Assembly: GCA_002435715.1 (NCBI GenBank)
Contig: DISD01000019.1
Location: forward strand, 32,666-49,747
Direction of reading: 5' to 3'
Length of the DNA stretch: 17,082 bases
Origin: Rhodospirillaceae bacterium UBA6219
Lineage (GTDB): Bacteria > Pseudomonadota > Alphaproteobacteria > Rhodospirillales > Magnetospirillaceae
Part shown: piece after piece, positions 1 to 8,491 of the stretch
How the letters are laid out: each line of letters starts with the position of its first letter
How positions within the stretch are numbered: the first letter of the stretch is position 1
Position numbers and translations under genes: made by a program
Notes under the pieces: model-generated
Told to the model about the DNA's origin: nothing
Seen by the model: the letters and a program-made list of their open reading frames with translations, nothing else
Database searches by the model: none

Positions 1-1640
1 TCGATGGTGGCGTTCAGCGCCAGCAAATTGGTCTGGCTGGCGATTTCACTGATCATGTTGACGATGGCGCCGATCTGCGACACCGCCTGCACCAAACCCT
101 GCACCTGCTGGTCGGTTTGCTGGACCACGCCGACCGCTTGTTCGGTGATGCTGGACGTCTGGCCGGCGCGTTCGCGGATGTCGGAAATGGACGACGACAA
201 TTCCTCGCCGGCGCGGGCGGCTTGCTGGACGTTGGTCGACGAGGTGTCGGTGGCTTCGACGACGCCACCCACCTGGTCCGAGGTCTGGCGCGAAATGCGC
301 ATCATCGCCTCGGCGGTACCGCGCAGGGTGGTGGTGGCCTGGCTCAGGCGTTCCAGCACGTTGACCACGTGGCCATCCAAGCCGGCCAGCAATTCCTCGA
401 CCACTTCCTGACGCCGCGCCCGCTCGGCGGCGGTACGTTCCCGGTCGGCCTGCAACTCGGCGTTGGCCTGGCCGTTTTCCCGAAACACCACCACGGCGCG
501 GGCCATGTGGCCGATTTCGTCGCCCTGGTCCACATGGGGGACGTCGGTCTGCCACAGGCCACGGGCCAAGGCGGCCATGGCCTCGGTCAGGCGCCGCGCC
601 GGCTGGGCGATGCCGTCGCCCAGGCGCCAGGCCAGCACGCCGCCGACGATCAGGCACAAAAGGCCGATGATCAGGCTCCAGCGGGTCAGATGGTTGACGT
701 CGGCCAGGATCGAGCTTTCGGGAACGGCCACCAAAAAGGCCCAATGCTGATCGGCGGCGGCGAAGCTGACGGGGATCACGTGCAGGTAATAGGTTTCCCC
801 CCTCAAGCTGGCCATGCCGTCATAAGCCTTGCCGGCGGCGATGGCGTCGCGGGCGGCGGCCGGCAGGTCGTCGGCGGGTTTGGACGTCTTGGCTTCGTCG
901 GGATGGGCGATATAGGCCCCTTGCGGCGACAGGATGGCGGCAAAGCCGTCGCCATAGGGCTTGATCTCGCGCACCAGGGCGGACAGGCGGTCCAGGGTCA
1001 GGTCGATGCCGGTGACGCCGATGACGGTGCCGTCCTTCAGGATGGGGAAGGCGGCCGAGGTCATGGTCTTGTTGGTGTAGGTGTCGAGATAGGGTTCGAC
1101 CACCGCCTCTTTCTTGGCCTGGGCGGCGACTTTGTAATAATCGTTTTCGGCGATGGCGGTGAAATCCTCGCCCGCGTCGAGATTGGCCTCGATCCCCTTG
1201 TCGCCACGCACCCACAACAGACTGAGACGACCGGTGGAGGGCAGGCCCAAACGCTCGGTTTGTTCGCCGGTATAAAGGGAATCGTGGCCGTCGAAGGCGT
1301 TGTCGGCCATGTCCACCCAGGCGGTGGCGTACAGATCGTTATGGGCGACCACCTGTTCCAGATAGCGGTTGACCACCTTGCGATCCAGACTGCCGGCTTG
1401 CTGCTCGGCGCGGATCAGGCTGGCGGTGCCGCGCGCGCTTTCGATGGCGGCGGTGATGGTGGCGGCGATGTCGGCGCCATGACGGTTGGCGATTTCGCTG
1501 GTCAGCGCGATGGCGCCTTCATAGGCGGTCTTGCGGCTGAGCCACAGGCTGCTGATGATGATGGCGGCGGCGCTGAACACCAGGATTCCCAAGGTGCTGG
1601 CGATGATCTTGCCCTTCAGGCTGCGCGTGACTTTCACCAT
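1..1640 (-). CDS. Methyl-accepting chemotaxis protein, dCache-HAMP-signalling type (3' end cut by window edge)
   Basis: Transmembrane chemoreceptor that would pass ligand binding to the CheA/CheW array. The frame runs without stops from ATG at 1640 off the left edge, giving 546 complete codons. A GGAG lies 8 nt before the ATG. Residues ~11-34 are the first membrane helix, ~35-318 a large periplasmic domain resembling double Cache (residues near DYY...EPYLDTYT and GVTGIDLTLD), and ~321-338 the second helix starting at W321. A HAMP domain follows (~339-392, with a DEIGHMARAV box), then a coiled-coil signalling domain. The window ends in ...SQTNLLALNATI, just before the usual hairpin tip, so the rest of the signalling domain and any methylation or CheR-binding tail are missing. 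It is divergent from livK, so a shared or related ligand is possible but unproven. Codon use matches the main part of the window. The family is sure; the ligand is unknown. Confidence 0.93.
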   Translation of the reverse strand, partial: MVKVTRSLKGKIIASTLGILVFSAAAIIISSLWLSRKTAYEGAIALTSEIANRHGADIAATITAAIESARGTASLIRAEQQAGSLDRKVVNRYLEQVVAHNDLYATAWVDMADNAFDGHDSLYTGEQTERLGLPSTGRLSLLWVRGDKGIEANLDAGEDFTAIAENDYYKVAAQAKKEAVVEPYLDTYTNKTMTSAAFPILKDGTVIGVTGIDLTLDRLSALVREIKPYGDGFAAILSPQGAYIAHPDEAKTSKPADDLPAAARDAIAAGKAYDGMASLRGETYYLHVIPVSFAAADQHWAFLVAVPESSILADVNHLTRWSLIIGLLCLIVGGVLAWRLGDGIAQPARRLTEAMAALARGLWQTDVPHVDQGDEIGHMARAVVVFRENGQANAELQADRERTAAERARRQEVVEELLAGLDGHVVNVLERLSQATTTLRGTAEAMMRISRQTSDQVGGVVEATDTSSTNVQQAARAGEELSSSISDIRERAGQTSSITEQAVGVVQQTDQQVQGLVQAVSQIGAIVNMISEIASQTNLLALNATI

Positions 1641-1742
1641 CCCCCCGACTCCCCGCTGTCCTTTGTGCAAACGGTTAAGCTAAAAGCTGTGTGGGGGGGA
1701 CGGCTACCATACGAAGGTCCGGTTTTGCACTGCGGCAATAAT

Positions 1743-1760
1743 TTTCTTGATTCTAAGAAA
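1743..1760. promoter_or_regulatory. Short AT-rich inverted repeat in the MCP/livK divergent region
   Basis: TTTCTT, a 6-nt spacer, then AAGAAA. The dyad lies about 103 bp upstream of the MCP start and 167 bp upstream of livK. It is A/T-rich in a GC-rich setting, which suggests a regulatory role, but no regulator family is recognised. It could be chance. Confidence 0.3.
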
Positions 1761-1778
1761 GAAGGCTAAGTTCAGGCG

Positions 1779-1794
1779 GGCAAAGATTTTTGCC
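1779..1794. promoter_or_regulatory. Inverted repeat GGCAAA-N4-TTTGCC upstream of livK
   Basis: Perfect 6-bp arms around a 4-nt spacer (GATT). It sits between the neighbouring dyads and upstream of the candidate livK promoter. It could be a repressor or activator half-site pair, or a small hairpin. No known consensus is matched with confidence. Confidence 0.35.
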
Positions 1795-1807
1795 GTTCAT
1801 GTCGCCG

Positions 1808-1821
1808 TTCACACGAGTGAA
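1808..1821. promoter_or_regulatory. Operator-like dyad TTCAC-N4-GTGAA upstream of livK
   Basis: Perfect 5-4-5 dyad (TTCAC ACGA GTGAA). The spacing is like that of CRP/FNR-family sites (FNR is TTGAT-N4-ATCAA), but the arm sequence differs, so family membership is only a suggestion. It is centred about 33 bp upstream of the candidate -35 at 1848, a position that would suit an activator of livK. Confidence 0.4.
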
Positions 1822-1847
1822 ATAAACAATCTTGCGCCGACTGGGCA

Positions 1848-1876
1848 TTGCCCTGGGGGCATTTAAGCTTTTAAAT
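1848..1876 (+). promoter_or_regulatory. Candidate sigma-70 promoter for livKHMGF
   Basis: TTGCCC at 1848-1853 and TTAAAT at 1871-1876 are separated by exactly 17 bp; each matches the housekeeping consensus at 4 of 6 positions. The -10 is also the right arm of a 16-bp dyad (ATTTAA-GCTT-TTAAAT, 1861-1876). The predicted transcript would begin near 1883, giving a leader of about 44 nt before the livK ATG. This comes from inspection only. Confidence 0.45.
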
Positions 1877-1926
1877 CGCCCGACGGCAGACAATAAGCCG
1901 CGGAAAAATTGGGAGGAGACTTGATC

Positions 1927-3084
1927 ATGCGCGACCTCATGCGTTGGGGTGCGGCGGCTTTTGCCGCCTTGGGTTTCGCCAGCCTGGCGAGCGGAAATGC
2001 TTTGGCCGCCGAACCGGTGCGGATCGGCGCCTTCCTGGCGGTGACCGGACCGGCGTCGTTTTTGGGCGAGCCGGAAAAGAAGACCCTGGAAATGTATGTG
2101 GACCGCCTGAACAAGCAAGGCGGGGTGCAGGGCCGCAAGATCGAGCTGACGGTCTATGACGACGGCGGCGCGCCGGACAAGGCGGCGACTTTCGCCAAGC
2201 GCCTGATCCAAAGCGACAACGTCGACATCATCATCGGCGGCACCACCACCGGCACCTCGATGGCGGCGATCAAGATCGTCGAACCGGCAGGGGTTCCGTT
2301 CATTTCCTTGGCCGGCGGCATCGACATCATCGAGCCGGTGAAGAAGTGGGTGTTCAAGACCCCGCACACCGACCGCATGGCCGCCGAAAAGGTGTTCGCC
2401 GACCTGCACAAGCGCGGCCTGACCAAGGTGGCGCTGATTTCGGAAAACGCCGGTTTCGGCAAGTCGGGCCATGACCAATCGCTGAAGGTGGCGGGCAATT
2501 ACGGCATCGAGATCGTCGCCGACGAAGTCTATTCGCCGAAAGATCCCGACGTCACCGCCCAGCTGACCAAGATCAAGAACACCCCCGGCGTCCAGGCCAT
2601 CTTCAATTTCGGCTTCGGCCAGGGCCCGGCCATCGTCACCAAGAACACCAAGCAATTGGGTATCACCCAGCCGCTGTACCAGTCGCATGGCGTGGCGTCG
2701 AAGGATTACATCCGCCTGTCGGGTGACGCCGCCGACGGCGTGCGCCTGCCGGCCGCCGGTCTGGTGATCGCCGACCAATTGGCCGCCACCGACCCGCAAA
2801 AGCCGGTGGTCAGCGCCTTCAAGGCCGATTACGAGACCGCCTTCAAGTCGGAAGTCTCGACCTTCGCCGGTCATGCCTATGACGGTCTGCAGATCGCTTT
2901 GTCCGCCATCATGCGGGCCGGGTCCTCGGACAAGGCCAAGGTGCGCGACGAAATCGAGAAGACCTCGGGCTATGTCGGCACCGGCGGCATCGTCTCCATG
3001 TCGCCCACCGACCACATGGGTCTGAACCTGTCCGCCTTCCACATGGTGGAAATCGTCAAGGGCGACTGGAAGATGGTCGACTGA
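1927..3084 (+). CDS. livK: Periplasmic binding protein of a branched-chain amino acid-type ABC importer (LivK family)
   Basis: Periplasmic receptor that delivers a small carboxylate or amino acid to the LivHM permease. Product 385 aa. The start is ATG 1927, because GGAGGAG at 1912-1918 sits 8 nt upstream; an in-frame TTG at 1909 would overlap that ribosome site. A signal peptide covers about residues 1-28, with cleavage after ALAA. The mature part has the Peripla_BP_6 fold: an N-terminal VRIGAFLAVTGPASFLG strand-loop, the ligand-loop region around GGTTTGTSMAA, and the second lobe after TKVALISENAGFGKSG. First gene of livKHMGF, followed by a hairpin at 3091-3124. Family members transport leucine-type amino acids, but many proteobacterial paralogues take aromatic or other organic acids, so the substrate is open. 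Confidence 0.93.
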   Translation: MRDLMRWGAAAFAALGFASLASGNALAAEPVRIGAFLAVTGPASFLGEPEKKTLEMYVDRLNKQGGVQGRKIELTVYDDGGAPDKAATFAKRLIQSDNVDIIIGGTTTGTSMAAIKIVEPAGVPFISLAGGIDIIEPVKKWVFKTPHTDRMAAEKVFADLHKRGLTKVALISENAGFGKSGHDQSLKVAGNYGIEIVADEVYSPKDPDVTAQLTKIKNTPGVQAIFNFGFGQGPAIVTKNTKQLGITQPLYQSHGVASKDYIRLSGDAADGVRLPAAGLVIADQLAATDPQKPVVSAFKADYETAFKSEVSTFAGHAYDGLQIALSAIMRAGSSDKAKVRDEIEKTSGYVGTGGIVSMSPTDHMGLNLSAFHMVEIVKGDWKMVD

Positions 3085-3090
3085 GTGCAC

Positions 3091-3124
3091 AAGACGGCCC
3101 CGGTCGCCACCGGGGCCACGTCTT
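3091..3124 (+). terminator. Strong intercistronic hairpin between livK and livH
   Basis: Perfect 8-bp stem GCCCCGGT/ACCGGGGC (3097-3104 with 3109-3116) closed by the 4-nt loop CGCC. An outer stem AAGACG/CGTCTT (3091-3096 with 3119-3124) joins it, with a 2-nt bulge. No T-run follows, so this is probably an RNA stabiliser or partial attenuator rather than a full terminator. It starts 6 nt after the livK stop and would favour receptor over permease expression. Confidence 0.75.
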
Positions 3125-3151
3125 GATTATCCCTGTTCAAGGAAATCGTTG

Positions 3152-4024
3152 ATGGCGGAACTGCTGCAATATTTGTTCGCCGGCCTGACATCGGGGGCGA
3201 TCTACGCCCTGGCCGGCCTGGGTTTCGCCATCATCTACAATGCCAGCCACGTCATCAATTTCGCCCAGGGCGAGTTCATCATGATCGGCGGCATGACCAC
3301 CGCCACCTTGGCGGCGGCCGGCGTTCCGGTGCCGCTGGCAGCACTGGCCGCCATGGCGGTGACCATGCTGGTGGGGGTGGCGTTGGAAAAATTCGCCATC
3401 GAGCCGGCGCGCGATTCCGACGTGGTCACCATCATCATCATCACCATCGGCGCCTCTATCTTCCTGCGCGGCGCCGCCCAAGTGGTGTGGGACAAGGAAT
3501 TCCACGCTTTGGCGCCGTTTTCCGGGGAAACCCCCATCCGTGTCCTGGGCGCCACCCTGATGCCGCAAAGCCTGTGGGTGGTGGGCGTCGCCATGGCGAT
3601 GATCGCCGGGCTGTGGTGGTTCTTCAACCGCACGCTTTTCGGCAAGGCGATGCTGGCCACCTCGTTCAACCGGCTGGCGGCGCAATTGATGGGCATCGGC
3701 GTCAAAAAGGTGCTGTTGGTCAGCTTCGCCCTGTCGGCGGCCTTGGGGGCGGTGGGCGGCATCGTCGTCACCCCCATCGCCTTCACCAATTACGAAGCCG
3801 GCATCATGCTGGGGCTGAAAGGCTTTTCCGCCGCCGTCCTGGGCGGTTTGGGCAACGGCATGGGGGCGGTGGTCGGCGGCCTGATCGTCGGCATCGCCGA
3901 GGCACTGGGGGCGGGCTATGTGTCCTCGGCATACAAGGACGCCATCGCCTTCGTCATCATCTTGGTGGTGCTGTTCTTCATGCCTAACGGGCTGTTCGGC
4001 AAGAAGGGCGTGGATCGGGTGTAG
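3152..4024 (+). CDS. livH: ABC importer inner-membrane permease LivH
   Basis: First of the two permease subunits of the branched-chain amino acid-type importer, pairing with LivM in the inner membrane. Product 290 aa, the usual family length. The start is ATG 3152, with AAGGA at 3139-3143 8 nt upstream; a TTG at 3149 is in frame but less likely. It is strongly hydrophobic with about eight membrane segments. Family landmarks are the N-terminal SGAIYALAGLGFAIIYNASHVINFAQGEF motif and the C-terminal GLKGFSAAVLGGLGNGMGAVVGG segment, which is the ATPase-coupling region in this family. The stop TAG lies one base before the livM ATG, so translation is likely coupled. A run of ATC codons at about 3430-3443 encodes consecutive isoleucines in a helix and is not a repeat element. 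Confidence 0.94.
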   Translation: MAELLQYLFAGLTSGAIYALAGLGFAIIYNASHVINFAQGEFIMIGGMTTATLAAAGVPVPLAALAAMAVTMLVGVALEKFAIEPARDSDVVTIIIITIGASIFLRGAAQVVWDKEFHALAPFSGETPIRVLGATLMPQSLWVVGVAMAMIAGLWWFFNRTLFGKAMLATSFNRLAAQLMGIGVKKVLLVSFALSAALGAVGGIVVTPIAFTNYEAGIMLGLKGFSAAVLGGLGNGMGAVVGGLIVGIAEALGAGYVSSAYKDAIAFVIILVVLFFMPNGLFGKKGVDRV

Positions 4025-4025
4025 C

Positions 4026-4975
4026 ATGGCCAAGCTGATGAACGCACGAAGCGGCGGCCTGGCCCTGCTGGCCCTGGTCATGGCGGTTTCCCCCTTGGGA
4101 TTCACCAACGCCTATTACTATGACGTGGCGGTGGGCGCCCTGTTCAACGCCATGATCTGCGTCGGTCTGAACCTGCTGATCGGCTATGGCGGCCAGATCA
4201 GCCTGGGGCACGGTGCCTTTTTCGCCCTGGGCGCCTATGCCAGCGCCATCGGTACCAGCCGTTGGGGTCTGCCGCCCTTGGCGGCGCTGGGCGGTGGGGC
4301 CGTGCTGGTGGGATTGCTGGCCTTTGTCCTGGCGCGCCCCATCTTGCGGCTGAAGGGCCATTACCTGGCCATGGCCACCTTGGGAATCGGCATGATCATC
4401 TACATCGTGTTGAAGACCGAGGCGCAATGGACCGGCGGCCCCGACGGCATGGGGGTCGATCCCCTGGCTTTGGGCGGTTTCGTCCTGGCCACCGACCGGC
4501 ATTGGTATTGGCTGGCGGCAATGTTGTTGTTGGTGGTGGTGTGGCTGGCCCTGAACCTGGTGGAATCGCCGGTGGGGCGGGCATTGCGCGCCGGCCATGG
4601 CGCCCAGATCGGCGCCGAGGTGGTGGGTGTCGACACCAGCCACTACAAGGTGCTGATGTTCGTGGTTTCGGCGGTGGTGGCCAGCATGGTGGGCTCGCTG
4701 TTCGCCCACAAGAACGGCTTCATTACCCCAGACATCGCCGGGTTCCACCGTTCCATCGAATTGGTCACCATGGTGGTTCTGGGCGGCATGGCGTCCATTT
4801 ACGGTTCGGTGCTGGGCGCCGTGCTGTTGACCTTGCTGCCCCAGGTTCTGGCCGGTTTCGACGATTACGAGGCGATGATCTTCGGCGCCATCATGATGGG
4901 CACCATGATCTTCCTGCCCAAGGGGCTGCTGCCCAGCCTGATCACCCAGATCCGCAAACGGGCGGGAGGCCGATC

Positions 4976-4979
<4 letters not shown>
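4026..4979 (+). CDS. livM: ABC importer inner-membrane permease LivM
   Basis: Second permease subunit, forming a heterodimer with LivH. Product 317 aa, typical for a LivM without N-terminal extension. The start is ATG 4026, one base after the livH stop. Its ribosome site is weak, which suggests coupling to livH; ATG 4038 is an alternative. Landmarks are GLNLLIGYGGQISLGHGAFFALGAY near the N-terminus, the LKGHYLAMATLGIG segment, GGPDGMGV, and the C-terminal SIELVTMVVLGGMASIYGSVLGA coupling region. About eight to ten membrane helices are predicted by eye. The end overlaps the livG start by ATGA (4976-4979). Codon use is uniform with its neighbours. Confidence 0.94.
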
Positions 4980-5736
<757 letters not shown>

Positions 5737-5737
<1 letters not shown>

Positions 5738-6441
5738 TGCTGTTGGAAATCGACGATCTGGCCAGCCATTACGGTCGCATCCAGGCCTTGGACGGCATCT
5801 CCCTGAATGTGCAAGAAGGCGAGCTGGTGGCCCTGGTGGGGGCCAACGGCGCCGGCAAGACCACGCTGTTGCGGGCCTTGTCCGGGGTGCAGCCGGTCAG
5901 TGGCGGCCGTATCCGTTTCGAAGGCGTGGACATCACCCGCTTGTCGCCGGAACGGCGGGTGGCGTTGGGTATCGCCCAGGTTCCCGAAGGCCGTCAGGTC
6001 TTCGCGCCGCTCAGTGTCGAAGACAATCTGCGGCTGGGCGCTTATCGCCGCCAGGGGGCGGACGTCGCCGCCGATATGGACCGCATGTACCAATTGTTCC
6101 CGGTGCTGTTCAAAAAACGCGAGCTGCCCGCCGGCACCCTGTCGGGCGGACAGCAACAGATGCTGGCCATCGCCCGCGCCCTGATGAGCGCGCCCCGTCT
6201 GTTGCTGCTGGACGAGCCCAGCATGGGGCTGGCGCCGCTGTTGGTGGAAGAAATCTTCCGGGTGGTGGCAGGCTTGCGCGACCAGGGTGTCACCATCTTC
6301 CTGGTGGAGCAAAACGCCCATGCGGCCTTGGCTCTGGCCGACCGGGCCTATGTGATGGAAACCGGTCAAGTGGTGATGGAGGGCGCCGGCGTGGAATTGC
6401 AGGCCGACGAACGGGTGAAGGCGGCTTATCTGGGCTTATAG
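5737..6441 (+). CDS. livF: ABC importer ATPase LivF
   Basis: Second ATPase subunit of the importer. Product 234 aa, the normal LivF length. The start is ATG 5737, which overlaps the livG stop by one base; GTG 5731 is an in-frame alternative. It has Walker A GANGAGKTTLL, a Q-loop region VPEGRQVFAPLSVEDNL (a LivF hallmark), the canonical signature LSGGQQQMLAIARAL, Walker B LLLLDEPSMGLAP, and the switch region FLVEQNA. Its intact LSGGQ complements the divergent LivG signature. Last core gene of the operon. No clear terminator follows in the 92 bp before the amidotransferase, so readthrough into that gene is possible. Confidence 0.95.
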
Positions 6442-6533
6442 CATATACCAATGCGTGTGCTCTCCCGTGAAAAACGCGTGGCGAGGCGCTGGCGATCATG
6501 GTTGAATGTCGGCGCTGTTTCCGAGGTGGATCG

Positions 6534-7238
6534 ATGAAATCCTGCACCGCCATTCGGCACGTCGCCTTCGAAGACCTTGACCTGCTTGACCCCGTGCTGC
6601 GCCAACGCGGCTTTTCCGTCACCCTGATCGACGCCCCCCTGGGCGGGCTGGACGGTCTTGACCCGTTGGCCGACGACTTGCTGGTGGTGCTGGGTGGCCC
6701 TATCGGCGTCACCGACGATGCCGACTTCCCCTTTTTGTCCACCGAGATCGAGCTGGTGCGTCGTCGTCTGGATGCCGACCGCCCGACCCTGGGGCTGTGC
6801 CTGGGGGCGCAGATCATGGCCCGCGCCTTGGGGGCCAGGGTCTATCCCAATCCCAACGGCAAGGAAATCGGCTGGTCTTCCTTGACCCTGACCGATGCCG
6901 CCGAGGCGTCGCCGCTTTACGGTTTGGGCCGTCATCCGGTGCTGCACTGGCACGGCGACACCTTCGATCTTCCCCATGGCGCGGTGCGGCTGGCATCGAC
7001 CCCGAAGACGGCCAACCAGGCGTTTTCGGTGGGGCAATGCGGGTTGGGGCTGCAATTCCACGTCGAGGCATCGATCCGGGGGCTGGAACGCTGGTATGTG
7101 GGCCATGTGGGCGAGATTTCGGCCACCCCCGACGTCAGTGTCGTCGGCTTGCGGGCCCAGGCCCATTCCGAAGGCGCCGCCATGCAAACCGTCGGTCCGG
7201 CGATGTTTTCCGCCTGGCTGGATCAAGTGTGCGCGTAG
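6534..7238 (+). CDS. Stand-alone class I glutamine amidotransferase (GATase1, GMP-synthase-like)
   Basis: Cytosolic protein of the class I glutamine amidotransferase fold, which frees ammonia from glutamine or hydrolyses related gamma-glutamyl substrates. Product 234 aa. The start is ATG 6534, preceded by GAGGTGG at 6523-6529; an in-frame ATG at 6498 has no better ribosome site. The catalytic triad is visible: the nucleophile Cys89 in GLCLGAQ, and His176 and Glu178 in LQFHVEAS. The oxyanion-type LGGPIGV stretch is near residue 53. No synthetase domain is fused, so it is not GuaA. Such free-standing members are usually annotated as GMP synthase-like or gamma-glutamyl hydrolases of unknown substrate. 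It lies 92 bp after livF on the same strand and may be cotranscribed. A link to transported amino acids is only inference. Confidence 0.88.
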   Translation: MKSCTAIRHVAFEDLDLLDPVLRQRGFSVTLIDAPLGGLDGLDPLADDLLVVLGGPIGVTDDADFPFLSTEIELVRRRLDADRPTLGLCLGAQIMARALGARVYPNPNGKEIGWSSLTLTDAAEASPLYGLGRHPVLHWHGDTFDLPHGAVRLASTPKTANQAFSVGQCGLGLQFHVEASIRGLERWYVGHVGEISATPDVSVVGLRAQAHSEGAAMQTVGPAMFSAWLDQVCA

Positions 7239-7239
7239 C

Positions 7240-7268
7240 TGTTCAGGCCTTTCAATCCCATGTATAAT
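7240..7268 (+). promoter_or_regulatory. Candidate promoter for the DUF2336 gene
   Basis: A perfect TATAAT at 7263-7268 stands out in GC-rich DNA. The -35 is weak: TGTTCA at 7240-7245 with a 17-bp spacer is the best fit. Transcription would begin near 7275, about 40 nt before the GTG start at 7315. The short dyad CCAT/ATGG flanking the -10 (7258-7261 and 7269-7272) may be chance. Confidence 0.5.
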
Positions 7269-7314
7269 ATGGCCCCATGCCTTGACGCGGGCCAACAACC
7301 GGAAGAATACCGCA

Positions 7315-8430
7315 GTGGATGACATGCTGAATGAGGAAGACGTCGCGAAGCTGTTGGCCAACCCTTCGGCCGATATCCGCGTCGAGATCGCCGAAAAGAT
7401 CGCCGGCCAGCATCCCAGCCTAAGCGCCCAGCAGCGCAAATTGGCCGAAGACATCTTCCGGCTGATGGTCAAGGATGCCGAAGTCCGGGTGCGCGAGGCG
7501 CTGTCGCGCCAGTTGAAGGAAAACCCCACCGTTCCCCATGACGTCGCGGCCAGCCTGGCCCGCGACGTGGAATCGGTGTCGCTGCCCATCCTGCAATTCT
7601 CGGAAGTGCTGACCGACGAGGATCTGATCGAGATCGTCAAAAGCCAAAGCCCCGAAAAGCAGGTGGCGGTGGCCAAGCGGGCCCATGTCTCGGCCGGGGT
7701 CGCCGACGCACTGGTGGACACCCGTAACGAAGACGTGGTCGCCACCTTGGTGGGCAACGAAGGCGCCGAGATCGACGAAGTCACCCTGCGCCGGGTGGCC
7801 GACGAATTCGGCGATTCCGACGCTGTCGGCAAGCCCTTGGTGGGGCGCCGCAATCTGCCGGTGACGGTGGCTGAACGGCTGATGACCAGGGTGTCGGAAA
7901 ACCTGCGTCAGGCGTTGATGGCGCGCCCCGACATGACCCCGGAAACCGCCACCAACCTGTTGCTGCATGCCCGCGAATTGGCGGTGCTGGGTTTGGCCGA
8001 GGCCGACACCGACGTGTTGAAGCTGGTGGACCACCTTTACCGCAACGCCCGTCTGACCCCGTCCATCATCCTGCGCGCCGTCTGCATGGGCGACATGACC
8101 TTCTTCGAAGCGGCCATGGCCAAGCTGGCGCGCATCAAGCTGGAAAACGCCCGCACGCTGATCCATGACGGCGGCAAGCGCGGTTTCGAGGCTTTGTTCG
8201 ACAAGGCCGGTCTGCCCAAGGCGTTCTATGCCGCCATGCGCGCCGCCATCGACGTTTCCTACGAGATGGAGTATGACGGCGGTCCCAATGACCGGGAACG
8301 GTTCTCGCGCCGGATGATCGAGCGCATCCTGACCCAGTATGGCGATTTGGGCGTTGACTTCGAAAACGACGACCTGGAATACCTGCTGGCCAAGATGAAC
8401 GAATTGCCGGGCTCCAGCCTCAGCGATTGA
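7315..8430 (+). CDS. DUF2336 family protein, all-helical HEAT-like repeats
   Basis: Product 371 aa from GTG 7315, chosen because GGAAGA at 7301-7306 is 8 nt upstream. ATG 7324 (368 aa) is in frame but has no clear ribosome site. It is recognised as DUF2336, a family typical of alphaproteobacteria and without an established role. It has no signal peptide or membrane helix and is rich in Glu, Asp, Arg, Ala and Leu. Repeating helical pairs resembling HEAT repeats are visible, for example around DAEVRVREALSRQLKE, EKQVAVAKRAHVSAGVADAL and DVVATLVGNEGAEID, in about residues 15-200. A more conserved helical C-terminal half ends in an acidic segment (VDFENDDLEYLLAKM). This suggests a cytoplasmic protein-binding scaffold. 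The next gene is 61 bp downstream on the same strand and probably cotranscribed. The family call is fairly firm; the function is unknown. Confidence 0.85.
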   Translation: MDDMLNEEDVAKLLANPSADIRVEIAEKIAGQHPSLSAQQRKLAEDIFRLMVKDAEVRVREALSRQLKENPTVPHDVAASLARDVESVSLPILQFSEVLTDEDLIEIVKSQSPEKQVAVAKRAHVSAGVADALVDTRNEDVVATLVGNEGAEIDEVTLRRVADEFGDSDAVGKPLVGRRNLPVTVAERLMTRVSENLRQALMARPDMTPETATNLLLHARELAVLGLAEADTDVLKLVDHLYRNARLTPSIILRAVCMGDMTFFEAAMAKLARIKLENARTLIHDGGKRGFEALFDKAGLPKAFYAAMRAAIDVSYEMEYDGGPNDRERFSRRMIERILTQYGDLGVDFENDDLEYLLAKMNELPGSSLSD

Positions 8431-8434
8431 TCGG

Positions 8435-8474
8435 CCGGTCAGGACCGGGACACAAACGCGCCGTGCACGGGCGC
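8435..8474 (+). other. Two small hairpins in the leader between the DUF2336 gene and the next gene
   Basis: CCGGTC/GACCGG (8435-8440 with 8443-8448) forms a tight palindrome. GCGCC/GGCGC (8458-8462 with 8470-8474) encloses a 7-nt loop containing GTGCAC. Neither is followed by a T-run, so termination is unlikely. They lie just before the ribosome site of the gene at 8492 and could affect RNA stability or translation. Confidence 0.35.
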
Positions 8475-8491
8475 CAGGGATAGGGCAGGGA

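Noticed and set aside
117..1769. A 550-codon open frame on the plus strand over the chemoreceptor
   Set aside because: Antisense shadow of the MCP. The protein is Gly-rich with no recognisable domain, whereas the minus strand encodes TM-dCache-TM-HAMP-signalling in order.
1753..3090. A 445-codon open frame on the minus strand over livK
   Set aside because: Antisense shadow of a gene with a perfect ribosome site, signal peptide and binding-protein motifs. The shadow product is His/Gly/Arg-rich without domains.
3424..3450. Run of repeated ATC triplets in livH
   Set aside because: It encodes consecutive isoleucines in a membrane helix. It is too short and too constrained by coding to be called a repeat element.
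7257..7272. Small dyad (CCAT/ATGG) flanking the TATAAT before the DUF2336 gene
   Set aside because: 4-bp arms are too short to be called an operator; they are likely chance around a -10 element.
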